A DNA stretch of 64,000 nucleotides from assembly GCA_000469685.2 (NCBI GenBank), contig LS997565.1, positions 44,662,666 to 44,726,665 of the forward strand. The letters are read 5' to 3'. The notes under the pieces were generated by a model, which saw only the letters and a list, made by a program, of their open reading frames with translations, had not been told where the DNA came from and ran no database searches. A program made the position numbers and the translations under genes. Of this stretch, positions 45,901 to 56,844 are shown one piece after another (the stretch's first letter is position 1; each line of letters begins with the position of its first letter). Source of the DNA: Haemonchus contortus (lineage: Eukaryota; Nematoda; Chromadorea; Rhabditida; Trichostrongylidae).

Positions 45901-47022
45901 TTTGGGACCCAGATTTGAGATCAGCGTTCGAAACTACCTACGTCGGTATACATCTTATCTTAAATGGCCACTGCGACTTGGTATCCTTTCCTGGTAAGGC
46001 ACTGAACAGCAGATTCGCTGCTGAAAAAACCTAGCGAACCCAACCTTGAGAAACAACAACTGTGTTGTTGGATTGCTATAACTTTAACGTCTCAGTTTTT
46101 AGAATCTTTTTGTAAAGCTCACTTAGTGGACCTAGAAGAAGCAAAAAGTTTCTGAGCCGTCAACGAATGCTCTGCAATATTATGAAAAATAGCTCTGCAG
46201 ATTATCAGAAGTACCTATGTCATAGCTTGCATGGTATATGCTACGATAGGTATTTTTATCAATGCGAGGATACTAACCGAATGGAAACGACTATTGAAAA
46301 TTGATGATCTTTCGAGGCATCGCCACCATGATAAGGTGAGAGAGCCATCTTTTTGAGTCACAATCATACTTCGAGCCCGAGTATCATTGGGATGTCGGCA
46401 AAGACGATGTTCTAGCCAAATTAGACATACTATTTCTATTGTCGCTTACATATTCAAAGTCAGGGTCTACTAGTATATGCCGTGGTAGTATTTATCGGTT
46501 CGATGCTGATGTGCGCACAACAACTAACGAAAGCCATCGCTGTTTATGCTGATATGGACGAACTGAGTCTGTGGGCGTCAATGCAAGTTCGTTCTTTTTT
46601 TCTGAGTACCGACTAGGTAAATGCAAAAGGAAATCGGGCAGAGGAATGCTTTTTGGTAGAGACAAAGGATACTGTTTTCATTCTTAAGAAACGACCAAAC
46701 AGCTTATGTAAAAATAGGTACCTGGTCAGCTGCTCATAATCGGCCCCTTCTATATGAACTATAGTCGTTGTTTATCGTACTCTTCCTGGCTTTAGAACAT
46801 AAATGCATGCAATATGTTTCTATGCGAAGGTTCTTTAGAATATTTTAGTACTTCTGGATAAACGACGTCATGGTAAGCGTACCGCCGTTTTCCCTGGTTT
46901 TGCTCTCTTCGGATCTTCGGCAAGAAATACTCAACTCTTTCCGATGGAACAAAAATCGAAGTATCGTGACAATCTCTGTTACACATCCAAGCAGTAATAA
47001 AACTATTAATGTAAAACCTTAA
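42926..47022 (+). CDS. Receptor F: 7TM chemoreceptor, intact, six exons, 305 aa
   Basis: Putative Srg-superfamily (Srv/Srg-like) chemoreceptor of the F/G subgroup. Exons: 42926-43058, 43271-43470, 43904-44056, 46201-46335, 46464-46586, 46849-47022 (TAA). Exon 3 is one codon shorter than in the other subgroups. Starts MVQNVTQTVIEGLFATCYIY (TM1). Exon 2 gives GITDVASLFTCCFLRL (TM2) and HLLGNILITMNRYSAL (TM3, NRY). Exon 4 ends RHRHHDK. TM7 reads FWINDVMVSVPPFSLVLLSSD. The tail RNKSIVTI-like segment and final NVKP differ from the C/D/E type tails. The donor of intron 2 is GTCAGT. Intron 3 (2.1 kb) carries a 1.6-kb foldback element that leaves all splice sites untouched. Confidence 0.9.
44368..45994. 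mobile_element. TAA-flanked 1.6-kb foldback element in intron 3 of F
   Basis: Ends CCAGGAAAGGATACCAAGTC and its inverse, flanked by TAA (44365-44367, 45995-45997). The arms are about 450 bp (44368-44819 and about 45552-45994) around a 0.73-kb unique centre without a transposase. Each arm contains a tRNA-like segment. The terminal CCAGG-purine-rich ends and the TAA duplication match the smaller element at 8182-8671. This suggests one non-autonomous PIF/Harbinger-like family with different interiors. Confidence 0.82.
44559..44632 (+). repeat. tRNA-like pseudo-gene segment in the left foldback arm
   Basis: GCCCCGATGGCGCAGTTGG gives a good Pol III box A, and GAGGATCGAATCCTTGATG a box B-like arm (GGATCGAATCC). 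A T-rich tract follows. The acceptor stem does not pair convincingly (5' GCCCCG has no matching 3' strand), so a functional tRNA is unlikely. An inverted near-copy is at about 45732-45803. Confidence 0.5.
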
Positions 47023-47497
47023 GAAATGATAGTTTCGATGTACTTGTAATCGACCCTGATAGACACATTCTTTGCTCCGTGGATTTTTAACACTCATGAG
47101 GAACAATTTTTCTTCTCAGCCAATAACTTTTCATGTCTAGCAATTTTATTGGTACATACCACTCTCTGAACATTTTTTCCTGGCTCGCTAGCCCCATTAC
47201 TTCTGTCGTAAGCAATTGATGTTGCATCAACTTCGATGTCACTTTTAATAACCTGAAGCCTCGCACCATATGCAATACTTTTGCTGCAGTGTATGCTATG
47301 TCCATCATCCATCCATTGTAGAGGTGTGGCTATGAAGTATTACATAGATTGTCAAATCACTGCATTCACAACTTTTTGTAAAGATTCTACTGTCACGTTA
47401 AATTAAACGCTTATGCTATAAATCTGTAGTGTTACCCTAAAGTTTCGTCATACAATTGTGGTCGTGTAATGAAGCCCCTACCCTTCTCGCCGACATA
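47023..47497. other. 3' flank of receptor F
   Basis: No gene seen. The start of this flank resembles the region after receptor G (51288 onwards; shared TCTTTGCTC, TTTTTCTCA and TTTCATGTCTA/TCTCATGTCTA tracts). This is consistent with F and G arising by tandem duplication. Confidence 0.45.
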
Positions 47498-48024
47498 CAG
47501 TAGCGCTCAAAAGTGTTCGGTGAAATCGGTTCTTCAGCCGTACTTTTCAGTCGTAACTCATTTCCTACTGGATCTAATCATGCGAAATTTCTATATTTGG
47601 AGCGTGGGTGTATTGTGAATATTTACCACTACTAACCTGCAGTCTGATCGTTTTCTAGAAATTCCGAAGAGCAACAACTCAAAAGCGACTGAAAATACAG
47701 ATGATGGTCCTTCTAGAAACTTTTTCCTTTTTATCATGTCAAAAGTGTACGAGCTGTAACGCCGATCACAATAGATGAGAAAAACGCACATAAGGTGCGA
47801 ATAAGTGCAGACGCCAACAACTTTAGTTTTAGCAAAATGTGCTACCACAACAAACACCTTACTCTACCTGTGGATATTGCAGCTTCGCAGTCAAATAGTG
47901 TTGGGTAGGGTGAAATATGCTCTAGTTAAACATATCCAAATTTTGCGCGATTTGGTCTACTAACAAAAAAGTTATGAACGAAAAAGCGTCAAAGCATTTC
48001 ACCGAAGACTTTTGAGCGCTACTG
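47498..48024. mobile_element. MITE of the CAGTAGCGCTCAAAAG family, copy 3
   Basis: 527 bp from CAGTAGCGCTCAAAAGTGTT to the inverse ACTTTTGAGCGCTACTG. TA is at 47496-47497 on the left and a mutated CA on the right. It is clearly closer to the copy at 37353-37893 than to 3921-4399. It lies between receptors F and G. Confidence 0.83.
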
Positions 48025-48819
48025 CATGTCTCGCATGTTCACTGTTCAACACAAGCCGCAGAAGTATTTTAAACACAAAACACACTCCAGCAAGGCTCAC
48101 TTCCTCCAGCAAACGCTTCACGAACTTTTCTGGGTGTTTACTGCGTCGAACTGCTAATGCATTACTGTATAATCAGTTTTTCTCTTCACTATAATGAGAT
48201 AATCTAGATGAATAGGTCAATGAGAATCGGAAGAATATTATTAAGTGGAACCAACATTTCTGTAATCCATGGAAGCCTGAAAAGCCGTACACAGTACTTC
48301 CTGCTGCTACTCCAATCTTTCGATAAACAATCCCATACACAAAATGTTGATACAAAATGGATAACCTCAAGAAAAACATGCAATATTACTCTAAGATATC
48401 TGTCGAATCGTACCAAACATTCTTTCCTCGCAAGAAACCAGTCGTCGCCTATATATCTATTACTATTTCGTATGAGTTCTTCTATGCATAAAAGGAGCTT
48501 AATTGAGCAGTGATCAAGGGCTATCGATCATGGAAACCTCCTCATGACACGTATATCTCAACTTCAGCCACTGCTTAAATCTTATATTCACCTGCATCAT
48601 CTGTCCTTCCGTTGATCGTCGATTTCCGCTAGCGCGCGCCAGTAACTTCTTCATTCGTCCCTGTTGCGAACCTGAGTAGTCCAGAGAATGCACTCTTTTG
48701 ATGGACATGGGCACAACGTTCCTTTCGTGCAGACTTTTAGTGAAGAAGTCTGACTACGCATCCTGGTGTTGGCATGACGTACAGAGGGATTCATTGAATC
48801 TTATAGTAATTTTAGAGAA
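48025..48819. other. 5' flank of receptor G, repeated after G
   Basis: About 48045-48440 aligns with about 52160-52480 (shared CAGCAAGG, CTTCCTGCTGCT, CTCCAATCTTTC, CAATATTAC/CAATACAAC). The second copy precedes the exon 1 relic at 53897. About 48590-48780 is an RTE-like fragment on the minus strand. Confidence 0.5.
48590..48780 (-). mobile_element. RTE-like LINE 3'-end fragment (copy 3)
   Basis: Minus-strand frame VPMSIKRVHSLDYSGSQQGR resembles the R-V-x-R-V-x-x-L-H-W-x-x-L-A-R-D-R tail of RTE-type LINEs. DNA matches the copies at 2630, 28700 and 57150 (GTCTCAT/CTTCATTCGTCCCTGTTGCG, AGAGAATGCAC). It ends about 40 bp before the receptor G start. Confidence 0.5.
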
Positions 48820-51287
48820 ATGGCGCAGAATGTGACGCAAACAGTAATTGAAGGTCTTTTTGCCCTATGCTATTTATATGTCTTATTTGTTATTATCAGC
48901 TCTAACGCAAAAACGTTCAAAAACGCATTTTATACTATTTTTGTGGCAACAGGTGGGTCATCAAAGTATTTCTTGTTTTCATTAGATAATGCCAAATTCA
49001 TCGAGCACATCAATGGAAAGAGAGGCTGACATAAATCGAACATTTTTACTTTACTCCCATCATTAGACCGGATACATGGAACAAAGGATGTCTTCTTTTC
49101 AGGCATCACCGACGTAGCATCTCTCTCTACGTGCTGCTTTCTTCGACTGAATCGTGAACTTGGCTTGGGAGAGGAATATAGAATTGTCCTACTTTGCTGC
49201 TTTATATTCAGTGGTGCAGTATTTGTTGCACACTTAATAGGAAATATGCTTATCGCGATCAATCGATATACGGCTCTTTGCCTCCTCAATAAATATGATT
49301 CGGTCTGTCGTAGTCCTTTGAATATCATTCTAACCTCAATAAATTCAATAAGTGTCAAACCTAAGGTCATTCCGAGAGCAGCAAATATGTGCTCAATTGA
49401 ATGTGCAGCGCATCCTTCAGCGAAAAAGCGAAACCATTCGACCTGTCCTATCCGTATGGTGTTAACCAGGAAGTCTTTTGAGCAGGAATTTTTCTCTATA
49501 TGGATTCATCATCGCCTGAACAGGCACGACAGCTCTGATATTAGAGGAATAGAGCGACCCACGTTTTTTTTTGAGATGTAAGAAAGAAATTGTTTGTGAT
49601 AGTCCATAGTTTGTTTCACGCAACACTTTCATCATTAACTTGAGTCGCTCGTTTGGGATCATCGGTCAAGGTTGAGCTACTTTTGAAATATTTCCATAAT
49701 GATGGGTATGAGCATAAAATGTTTTCTTCCAGATCTGGACTAACAGAAATGTATGGGCAGCCGTTGTCATTCAATACGTTGTGTCTTTTGGCGCTTTCGC
49801 TCATGCCATTGGAACAGAGTTGATTTACGTTCATACCAGTGATGGTTTGGTTGTATTTAAAGGTTTCGAGAAGCGCGTTGATATGGTAAGGCTGCTGCAG
49901 TTTTCAATTAGATAACCGTTTGACTGAAGCGTACGTAAACACACGCACCTATGCACACACATTTTGTGAGAAGAAGACATCATCGAAGAGGGGTGCACCA
50001 AAGACCTAAGTGGTTCATTCTAGTCTGCTTCACTTTTACTTGAGCTGGGACTTAATTGACGAGAACCCTTTTTTGCTTCACTGCCTATTCTACATATTTT
50101 TTGCTTGCAAATGAAGTCCTGTGAATATGTGAGCGATGATTCGATTTCAATATCGCAAAAAATGCGGTAGTGACGACGTCAGTCTTTATATTTTGTAAAT
50201 CGACGTGTTCTTAGTGGCAGCTGATCTAATCTTTGAAGAAGAGTCAACACATCGAAAATCTCAATTAAATCGGAATTGTGCGGAATATCAAGAAAAAATT
50301 GAAAATTCTTGTAAAACTAGCAGGTCGAGCGTCAAACACAAACTCACGTATGTAGGTCATCACCTAGTGGACCTAGACCTAGTTGTGAGTTAAAAACTTG
50401 TCAAGCATAAACTGCTGAGCAGTGCGACATTATTTATTCATTTGTTTGCTTATTTATTTATTCCATGTACACACTATGAAGATCAGTTTTGCAGATCATC
50501 AGAAGTACCTACTTTATAGCTTGCATTATATACGCTACGATAGGTGTTTGTATCAATACGAGGATACTAATCGAATGGAAACGACTATTGAAAATTGATG
50601 GTTGTCTGAGGCATCGCCACCATGATAAGGTGAAAACATCACCTTTGCAAGCCACAAACATACATTGAACCAGTAGCATGACTGGAAAGCTAGCAAAGCC
50701 GTGGTTCTAGCCAAAATAGACATACTATAATAGTTCCATTGTGTCCGACATATTCAAACTCAGGGTCTACTAGTATATGCCGTGGTGGTATTTATCGGTT
50801 CGCTGCTGATGTGCGCATAACAACTCACAAAAGCCATTGCCGTTTATGCTGATTTGGACGGATTGAGTCTGTGGGCGTCAATGCAAGTTCGTTCATTTCT
50901 AATTCATTTCACCTCAAATTTGTCTTGATCTGTGCCTTTGGGAAAAGGCCGAACATCCTATGTAAAAAAAAGGGCATCTGGTCTACTCTGCTTATAATCA
51001 GCCCTTTCCGAGTGAGCTGCTGCCACTGTTCATCATTTCTCCTTATGGGCTTCAAAACATAAATGCTTACAACATGTTTCTATGTAGAAGTGATGAATGA
51101 ATTATTTCAGTATTTTTGGATAAACGACATTATGGTGAGCGTACCGCTGTTTTCTCTGGTGTTGCTCTCTTCAGACCTCCGTCAAAAAATCCTCGATTCC
51201 TTTGGACCGAACAGAAATCGACGTATTGTGACAATCTCTGTTACACCTCGAAGCATCAAGAAAACAGCCGCTAATGAAATAGCTTAA
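48820..51287 (+). pseudogene. Receptor G: 7TM chemoreceptor with one nonsense codon in exon 5
   Basis: F-type chemoreceptor, open except at one site. Exons: 48820-48952, 49103-49302, 49733-49885, 50495-50629, 50764-50886, 51111-51287 (TAA). All splice sites are usable and frames join, but exon 5 codon 19 is TAA (50818-50820), where F has CAA (Q in AQQL). That removes the second half of TM6, TM7 and the tail (from residue 226 of 306). Upstream it reads MAQNVTQTVIEGLFALCYLY, GITDVASLSTCCFLRL and HLIGNMLIAINRYTAL. The last exon still encodes FWINDIMVSVPLFSLVLLSSD. One clean transition in an otherwise intact gene suggests very recent loss or a segregating null allele. A sequencing error is possible too. 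Confidence 0.85.
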
Positions 51288-53896
51288 GTAATGAATCTTT
51301 TGAAGTGCCATTCCTGATAGATACCTTCTTTGCTCTGAGCTTTTTCTCAGTTTTCATTCACATATAGAAATTCTTTTCCTCACTTATTCCTTTCTCATGT
51401 CTAACGCCATTATCGGTGCATCCTACTTCTTAAACATTTCCCCACAGAGTTGTTTCACCTGGCTCTCTAGTTCTATTATCCTTTTTGTTTGACTGTGGCA
51501 TTACTTTCGATGCCAATATTATAACCTGGAATCGACCCTTCAAAGGCAATTCGCAGGATTTCATAACAGTTCGAGCTCTGAAATTTCAAATTAGCAAGTT
51601 TGACTTCTCAAGCAGATTACGTAACATGGTTGTAGTCGCAGTCAGAAGGTCACCCGATGTGTCGTGATATGTGATGTCGCATTTCACTGTTGAATCCTCG
51701 CTCGCACCTATGCGAAACTTCTATTGCCGTGTGTGCTTAACGAATCATCTCTGAACTGTACCTACTTCGCTGACATTGGACTATTTCTTGGACTTCTTAC
51801 ATGTGGCAGTATCACACATACAGGTTTCGGGTTTGAACTCCGGATCGATTTTTGTTGGCCAACTAAGGCTTACATCTCTCCGGGGTTGGTCAAGTAGTAC
51901 CTAAAAGCACTGAATTGTACATTGGCTAGATACCCCAAGTCATTGTATAGACCATATACCCAATCAACAAGCCCCTATAATTCTGATTGGAAATTGTTTG
52001 CAGGAAAGCCCAAAAACTTTATTCTATTACGAGTTGGACTACGCACGCGCGCACGCATTCAAACAGACGCACGAAGTCGCCTCTTCATATACAGAGAGAT
52101 GCTCTTGTTGTATTGAAGCCTACAACCTTCCTGTGAACATATTCCTCGCATTTTCACTGGTGATCACCAGCCACAAAAGTATTTTTGACACCCTTCAGCA
52201 AGGGTCCATTCTTCTAGCAGACGCTTCAAGGGTTTTTTGGTGTTTCCCAGCATGTATTCAGCTACACTCGCATAACTCTTTCGACACAGTTTCGTTTTTC
52301 TCTTCAGCATAGTAAAAATTGGGAGGACAATATCAAATGGTAGTCAACATACTACTTCCTGCTGCTCCAATCTTTCAATAGACAATCATACATAATATGT
52401 TGAAACAAATTGGAGTATGTCAGGATAATACGCAATACAACTACAAAAACTCTTTTCCCGCGAAAAACAGTCGTCACATCTACATACCGTGCTCCTTGGA
52501 AGGGTTACTGTATTGCACTCTCACGGGAATTTGAAATCTGGATTTAAAAAGGACTACAGCTTGCATTGTACCACAGCTCACTGCACAGTTTTGTTTCTGA
52601 ACTTGAGAGATCATTCATTCTTTCGTGCTGGTTATAGGATTAATAATTTTATAACCGTCATGGATAATCGCTGGGTAAAAATCAGATGAGTTGAAAAAAC
52701 GTACAAAGTGAAGCTATCAGTCCTGTTTTGTGAGTGGAAGTGTGCACAATCGCTCATTGTAGCCGCTGATGAACATTTTCTATTTATTGCGATAGCATTT
52801 GCTAGTATTAGTGAGATAAATGTAGAAAGAGATTTCAGAGATTCGTGAATAACGCAGGACAATATTCTGATACATTCGGATTATTGTCAGAGAGCCACTC
52901 TTCAAAAATTCAGGAAGTTTCGGAGTCATAAACTTCTATAGAATGTAGAAATTCGTCGCATTCTTCATCTGACACTTCACCAGTAACTGTCTCGCTCGTA
53001 TAACAAATACACTAGCATTGTACTAGCGATTTTTCCTCATCTGTCCTATCTACAAGCCCCTTGAACTTGTGCTGAACTTTTTTTCCTATTCTCCAGACAG
53101 ATTTTTATGCAAAGTAAACTGGTAGCTCCGACTTTCAGCATCATATGTATTACTGAAAATAACTATTGGAGCTACGATCCTCATGATTGATTAGTGCAAA
53201 TGCAAAGAGGAATGTGCTCATGCTCCATCAGTGAAAAAAGCAGAGATGCCATCGCTCGAAATTTCGATGATCAGGTGGACCGGTGTCATCATGCGGTTTT
53301 GTGACGACCTTTGGACAGGAAAGTTGACCGGATACCTCAAGGCGTCATACGGACACCGGGACAAGTCAACCAGATATCCCAAAATTATTCATGGCCGTCT
53401 GAACAAACTGGATAACATGCTCTACATTTCTCACACAGAAAGATCACTGGACTACAATTGCTAGCGCATCAACCACGACACCATTGTATCACGATTTAAA
53501 TCACGACTTAATTCACATAATTCGATTTCCTAGAGCAGACCTGGTACTCTTGGAGTTTCTGATAAATGCTGAAAGCTTCATCACTCACGAGGTTGCATCC
53601 TGTTATAGAGTATCCTGGCAATCCTTCATGGTTTTGAACAATATTAATCCGAATCAGAAATTTCACATGAACCTTTCACCCATTAAAGTCCATGACCTAG
53701 TGTTCCTCTTCTGACGAGAAAAAAGCACTATCTGATGCTGAGAATTTCTGTTGAAGTGTTTGGGAAGCTTGCCTATTATAAGCATTCCACCCACATGAAT
53801 TAACAGTCTATGATCAGTGCGGTTGCTTGATGGTGCCCTCTTGAAATTGATGAATTCATTCTATCCAACAGAACCTCAATTTTTTTCTCAGGAAAA
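51288..53896. other. Remains of a further F/G-type duplication unit
   Basis: About 52160-52480 copies the region upstream of receptor G. A degenerate SINE (about 51770-51960, plus strand, eroded box B GGTTTCGGGTTTGAACTCCGG) lies before it. A frame at 53231-53464 reads IRWTGVIMRFCDDLWTGKLT, loosely like the R-W-x-G-H-V-M-R-x-x-D-D-R-W-T segment of RTE-type LINEs. No intact gene was recognised. Confidence 0.45.
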
Positions 53897-53990
53897 ATGG
53901 TACATGACTGAAGCAAACTATTACAGAAGGTCTCTTGTACTATACTATGGCTACATCTTTCTACTGCTTGTTATCGCAATGATGTTATCG
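53897..53990 (+). pseudogene. Relic exon 1 of an F/G-type receptor
   Basis: ATGGTACATGACTGAAGC then TTACAGAAGGTCTCTTGTAC aligns with exon 1 of F and G (ATGGTGCAGAATGTGACGCA; GATTGAAGGTCTTTTTGCCA) with small indels that break the frame after a few codons. No later exons follow. Its 5' flank is the copied segment at 52160-52480, so a third F/G-type gene once stood here. Confidence 0.6.
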
Positions 53991-54465
53991 TGAATAATAC
54001 AATTATCTATTCGTCTGCTTAGTAACGAACTCAGTGTACGAAAACAAGTGATAGAAAAGTTAATCAACCATTCTAAAAAAGAAACATCAGGATGTGTATT
54101 CAGAATAGATAATTGTATTATCCAGTGTAATCGAAAACGACGAGATTTCCCAGGAACCTGTTCGTTCTGCATTTGGCCATTCTCTTGTCCTTTTCTGGCT
54201 TTGACCTTTACTGATTTTCTGAAGCTGTAGGTTGATTTGACAAGACTCTTTCCGAGTACTTTCTACTCTGTTTCTCAGAGAAAAGATCAAAAAGATTACT
54301 AAAAGGAAATTCACATAATTTGGGGGTGGTCGGGAGTTGAGCACGAAATTTCCCCTCAGTAGGCCCAACTACACGATAATGACTCGAATCAATTAGTATT
54401 GGATATACTCCAGGAAAAAAAACCGCGTAGTTCTAGATCTTACTTTTTTTTGACCGGTGAACTAT

Positions 54466-54595
54466 ATCCCACCTCATTTTTTCTCTAAATCGCTTAATAA
54501 CCTTATTATACTTATTCGTTGTACTTATGATTATTCAATCGAAAGCAAATGAACCAAAGAATATGTTCTAAACAACATTTGTTGGAACAAGTGAG
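54466..54595 (+). pseudogene. Relic H: exon 1 of a C-type receptor
   Basis: TTATTATACTTATTCGTTGT then ATGATTATTCAATCGAAAGC aligns with exon 1 of gene C (the stretch encoding YLFVVFLIIQSK), followed by a donor-like AAGTGAGAT. The start codon is missing and indels are present. The 5' flank (54200-54420) also matches the flank of C (19120-19375). No exon 2 was found before gene I begins. Confidence 0.65.
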
Positions 54596-54739
54596 ATAGC
54601 CGAGTTATTTATTCGTTAATATACAGACAGTAAAGATAGAGTAAAGTAATCTGTTGAGCATTCCTCAGATGAACCATTTCTTAGAAGAAAGGCACAGGTC
54701 AGGAGCTAACCAAAAGTGCGAAAAATTAAGGGACGCTGA

Positions 54740-54950
54740 ATGATGGGGCATGCCGCACAATCAAGAAAAATAGGTTCCTAGTATCAACACGCATGATCAC
54801 GGGTTCGAATCCCGTATCGATATCTGCCTGGGCCAAGGCCACCCCATACCATTGTATAGGTCCCGTACGCCTTCACACCGCCACTACGATTCTGGTGGAA
54901 GTCGAATGCGGGCGCATACCTTGAAGGGATTGGTAAGCTCTCAAATACTT
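54740..54950 (+). repeat. tRNA-derived SINE upstream of gene I
   Basis: Holds a perfect box B (GGGTTCGAATCCCGTATCG near 54800) followed by GGGCCAAGGCC and, further on, CATTGTATAGGTCC, CGCCACTACGATTCTGGTGG and AGTCGAATGCGGGCGC, which are the inverse of the family body at 41-42.5 kb. Box A is lost. Confidence 0.65.
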
Positions 54951-55754
54951 GATCCTTTTCACTGGTCTGATACTACGAACCTGAGGAGCATTCAACTTCA
55001 GCTTCAGTTCCAAAGCGCAGCGGTGTTCCAATGCGTCCACACAGTGGACAAAGATAAAGGATAAAATGTTTAAGCGTCGATCAATCTCACCTGAGGAACA
55101 CGCCTCGCATTCCTTTCAGAAATACCTCTCTGGTAAGAGCTCAATAGGGATGCTGTTTTGGAACATTTCCATCAATCGGTGGTGTAACTGGTGCGGCTTC
55201 ACCTCGAGTCAAGCAATTCTTCCTCGAAGTTGCACATCATTTTATAAGTCAGAAGACATCTTCACCATGAACTGCGTTTTCATTTTTCAAGGTTTGAGAG
55301 TTTCAAGGGGAAAAAAGTTCTAGGGCTTGTTTTCATCAACGTTCCATTGCTATCGCAATGAACCATGGTCATTTATGTCATTATTTTTTCTCGTAACTGC
55401 TCGTAATTGTATCTCCATACAAACTGCTAATACATGCGAAGTGATTCTGTTCTTAGAAATTTTCACACCACATCAGCTATACGTAGCTAATACGTCCATG
55501 TAAAACGCGATGTTTTCGAACCTGGGATACCAGCGAAGCATAACGTTTTTCCTATGAATCTGCTGATAATCTGCTCTAACACTCAATCCTGTTTCCTTTT
55601 CCAAATAATAGTTCAACAAACATGCATAGGAATGTGGCATTTGTGAACTTCTGCATATAAAAGGGGCTCAAGGATATTTCAATTCAAGCTGAATTTTTTT
55701 TGTGATTTTTAATCGAAAGTGCATTGGCAAAACGCAAGTCCTCGGACGTCAATA
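54951..55754. other. 5' flank of gene I, copy of the D flank
   Basis: About 55130-55510 aligns with 27650-28000. No gene was seen. The frame 55066-55323 is a by-product of this repeat, not an exon. Confidence 0.45.
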
Positions 55755-56375
55755 TTAGGTTGATGCATAATTATTGGGGATTTTTTCAACGAATTTTACT
55801 CAGATAAACGATGGAAATATTCAACGAAAATATGCTCAAATAGTTACTCAGGAACGCATCTACCATCTCTGTCAAGCACTGCTTCCCCCCTTAGGAGGAG
55901 AAGTTTCAATGGTTGGAGGCGATCCATGCCTTGACATCGGCCATCACGGCATCCACTTGGTCGTAACTTCCGTTCGCAAGCCAATTTTTTAATGAGTGGT
56001 TGAAGTGATAGTCTATAGGAGTTTCTCTTGGTAAGTATGACGGATTCAGAAGCAAATGCCAAGCTTGGCCTCGGCGAACACTAAAGCAAAAATTCAGTCC
56101 GGCATTCGGCTCTTACAATAACCCCCTGGATTGACCCATCGGCCACCCCGTGTCCTTGCCCGAAGCCCAGAAGGAACGAAAATTCAGTCCGGCACTCGGT
56201 TCTTACAGTAACCCCTGGCTTGACCCATTCCCCACCCCGTGTCCTTGCCCGAAGCCCCGAAGGAACGAAAATTCAGTCCGGCACTCGGCTCTTACAGTAA
56301 TCCGGCACGTGTTAACACGCAAATTTTTACCCGTCACATATACGACGCGAGAGCCGTAACCATGCATCAACCTAA
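55755..56375 (-). mobile_element. Deleted mariner copy containing a minisatellite
   Basis: Ends TTAGGTTGATGCATAATTAT and, inverted, CATGCATCAACCTAA, with TA at 55753-55754 and 56376-56377. The minus strand near 56000-55915 reads NHSLKNWLA then VDAVMADVKAWIAS, the mariner transposase C-terminal block. The catalytic region is gone. Inside lie 2.5 copies of a repeat of about 90 bp. It is of the same family as 5004-5570. Confidence 0.7.
56089..56310. repeat. Minisatellite, about 90-bp unit, 2.5 copies
   Basis: Units begin at AATTCAGTCCGGCA 56091, 56181 and 56270 (periods 90 and 89). The shared content includes CTTACAGTAACCCC, TTGACCCAT, CACCCCGTGTCCTTGCCCGA and GAAGGAACGAAA. Lies within the deleted mariner. 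Confidence 0.88.
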
Positions 56376-56377
56376 TA

Positions 56378-56638
56378 GATCCCGTCTGAGGGATGCGCCC
56401 CCCTATTCGACTTGGCGTATTGAATGTGTTTTCGGCCTAAACAATGACTTGCGGAGGTCAGCCGATGAACTTTATCCTCCTACTGTTTTTATCCTCCCAG
56501 ACGAGTCTGGTACCAATTAAGCGAATCCGGAGGAATGGATTGTGTTGCCGCCTAGATGGATATCATTCCGGGATTCGTGTCCGTGACCATACGTGTGTAA
56601 TAATGCGCCGCTTGCCACTACACCTCCTCAGCTCCCTA
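56378..56638 (-). repeat. tRNA-derived SINE next to the deleted mariner
   Basis: Minus-strand copy with GAGGTGTAGTGGCAAGCGGC (box A region), an eroded box B (ACGAATCCCGG), and the body motifs GGTACCAGACTCGTCTGGGA and GGGCGCATCCCTCAGACGGG. It abuts the right TA of the mariner copy. Confidence 0.7.
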
Positions 56639-56844
56639 ACACAACATATCATATCACAAGCATAAGTTTTTGAATACTCAGTACAATACTGCGATTTCGA
56701 GAAGTTCACAAATTTGGAAAGCATCACTAAAGACATGTGTAGATAGTAAAGGAATGCTCTTGTGCGATACATCAACTCTATGATAATTATTTAAGCAGAC
56801 TAAACGACTAACACACTTGAATTTTCGATAATTACTGCAGTAAA

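Noticed and set aside
51998..52312. 104-aa frame
   Set aside because: The DNA is a copy of the flank upstream of receptor G, where the frame is not kept; not a gene.
53231..53464. 77-aa frame as a host gene
   Set aside because: Resembles the tail of RTE-type LINE proteins loosely; too short and too uncertain for a firm element call, so only mentioned in the regional note.
56089..56310. CRISPR-like array
   Set aside because: Only 2.5 direct repeats with no spacers, in a eukaryotic genome; it is a minisatellite.
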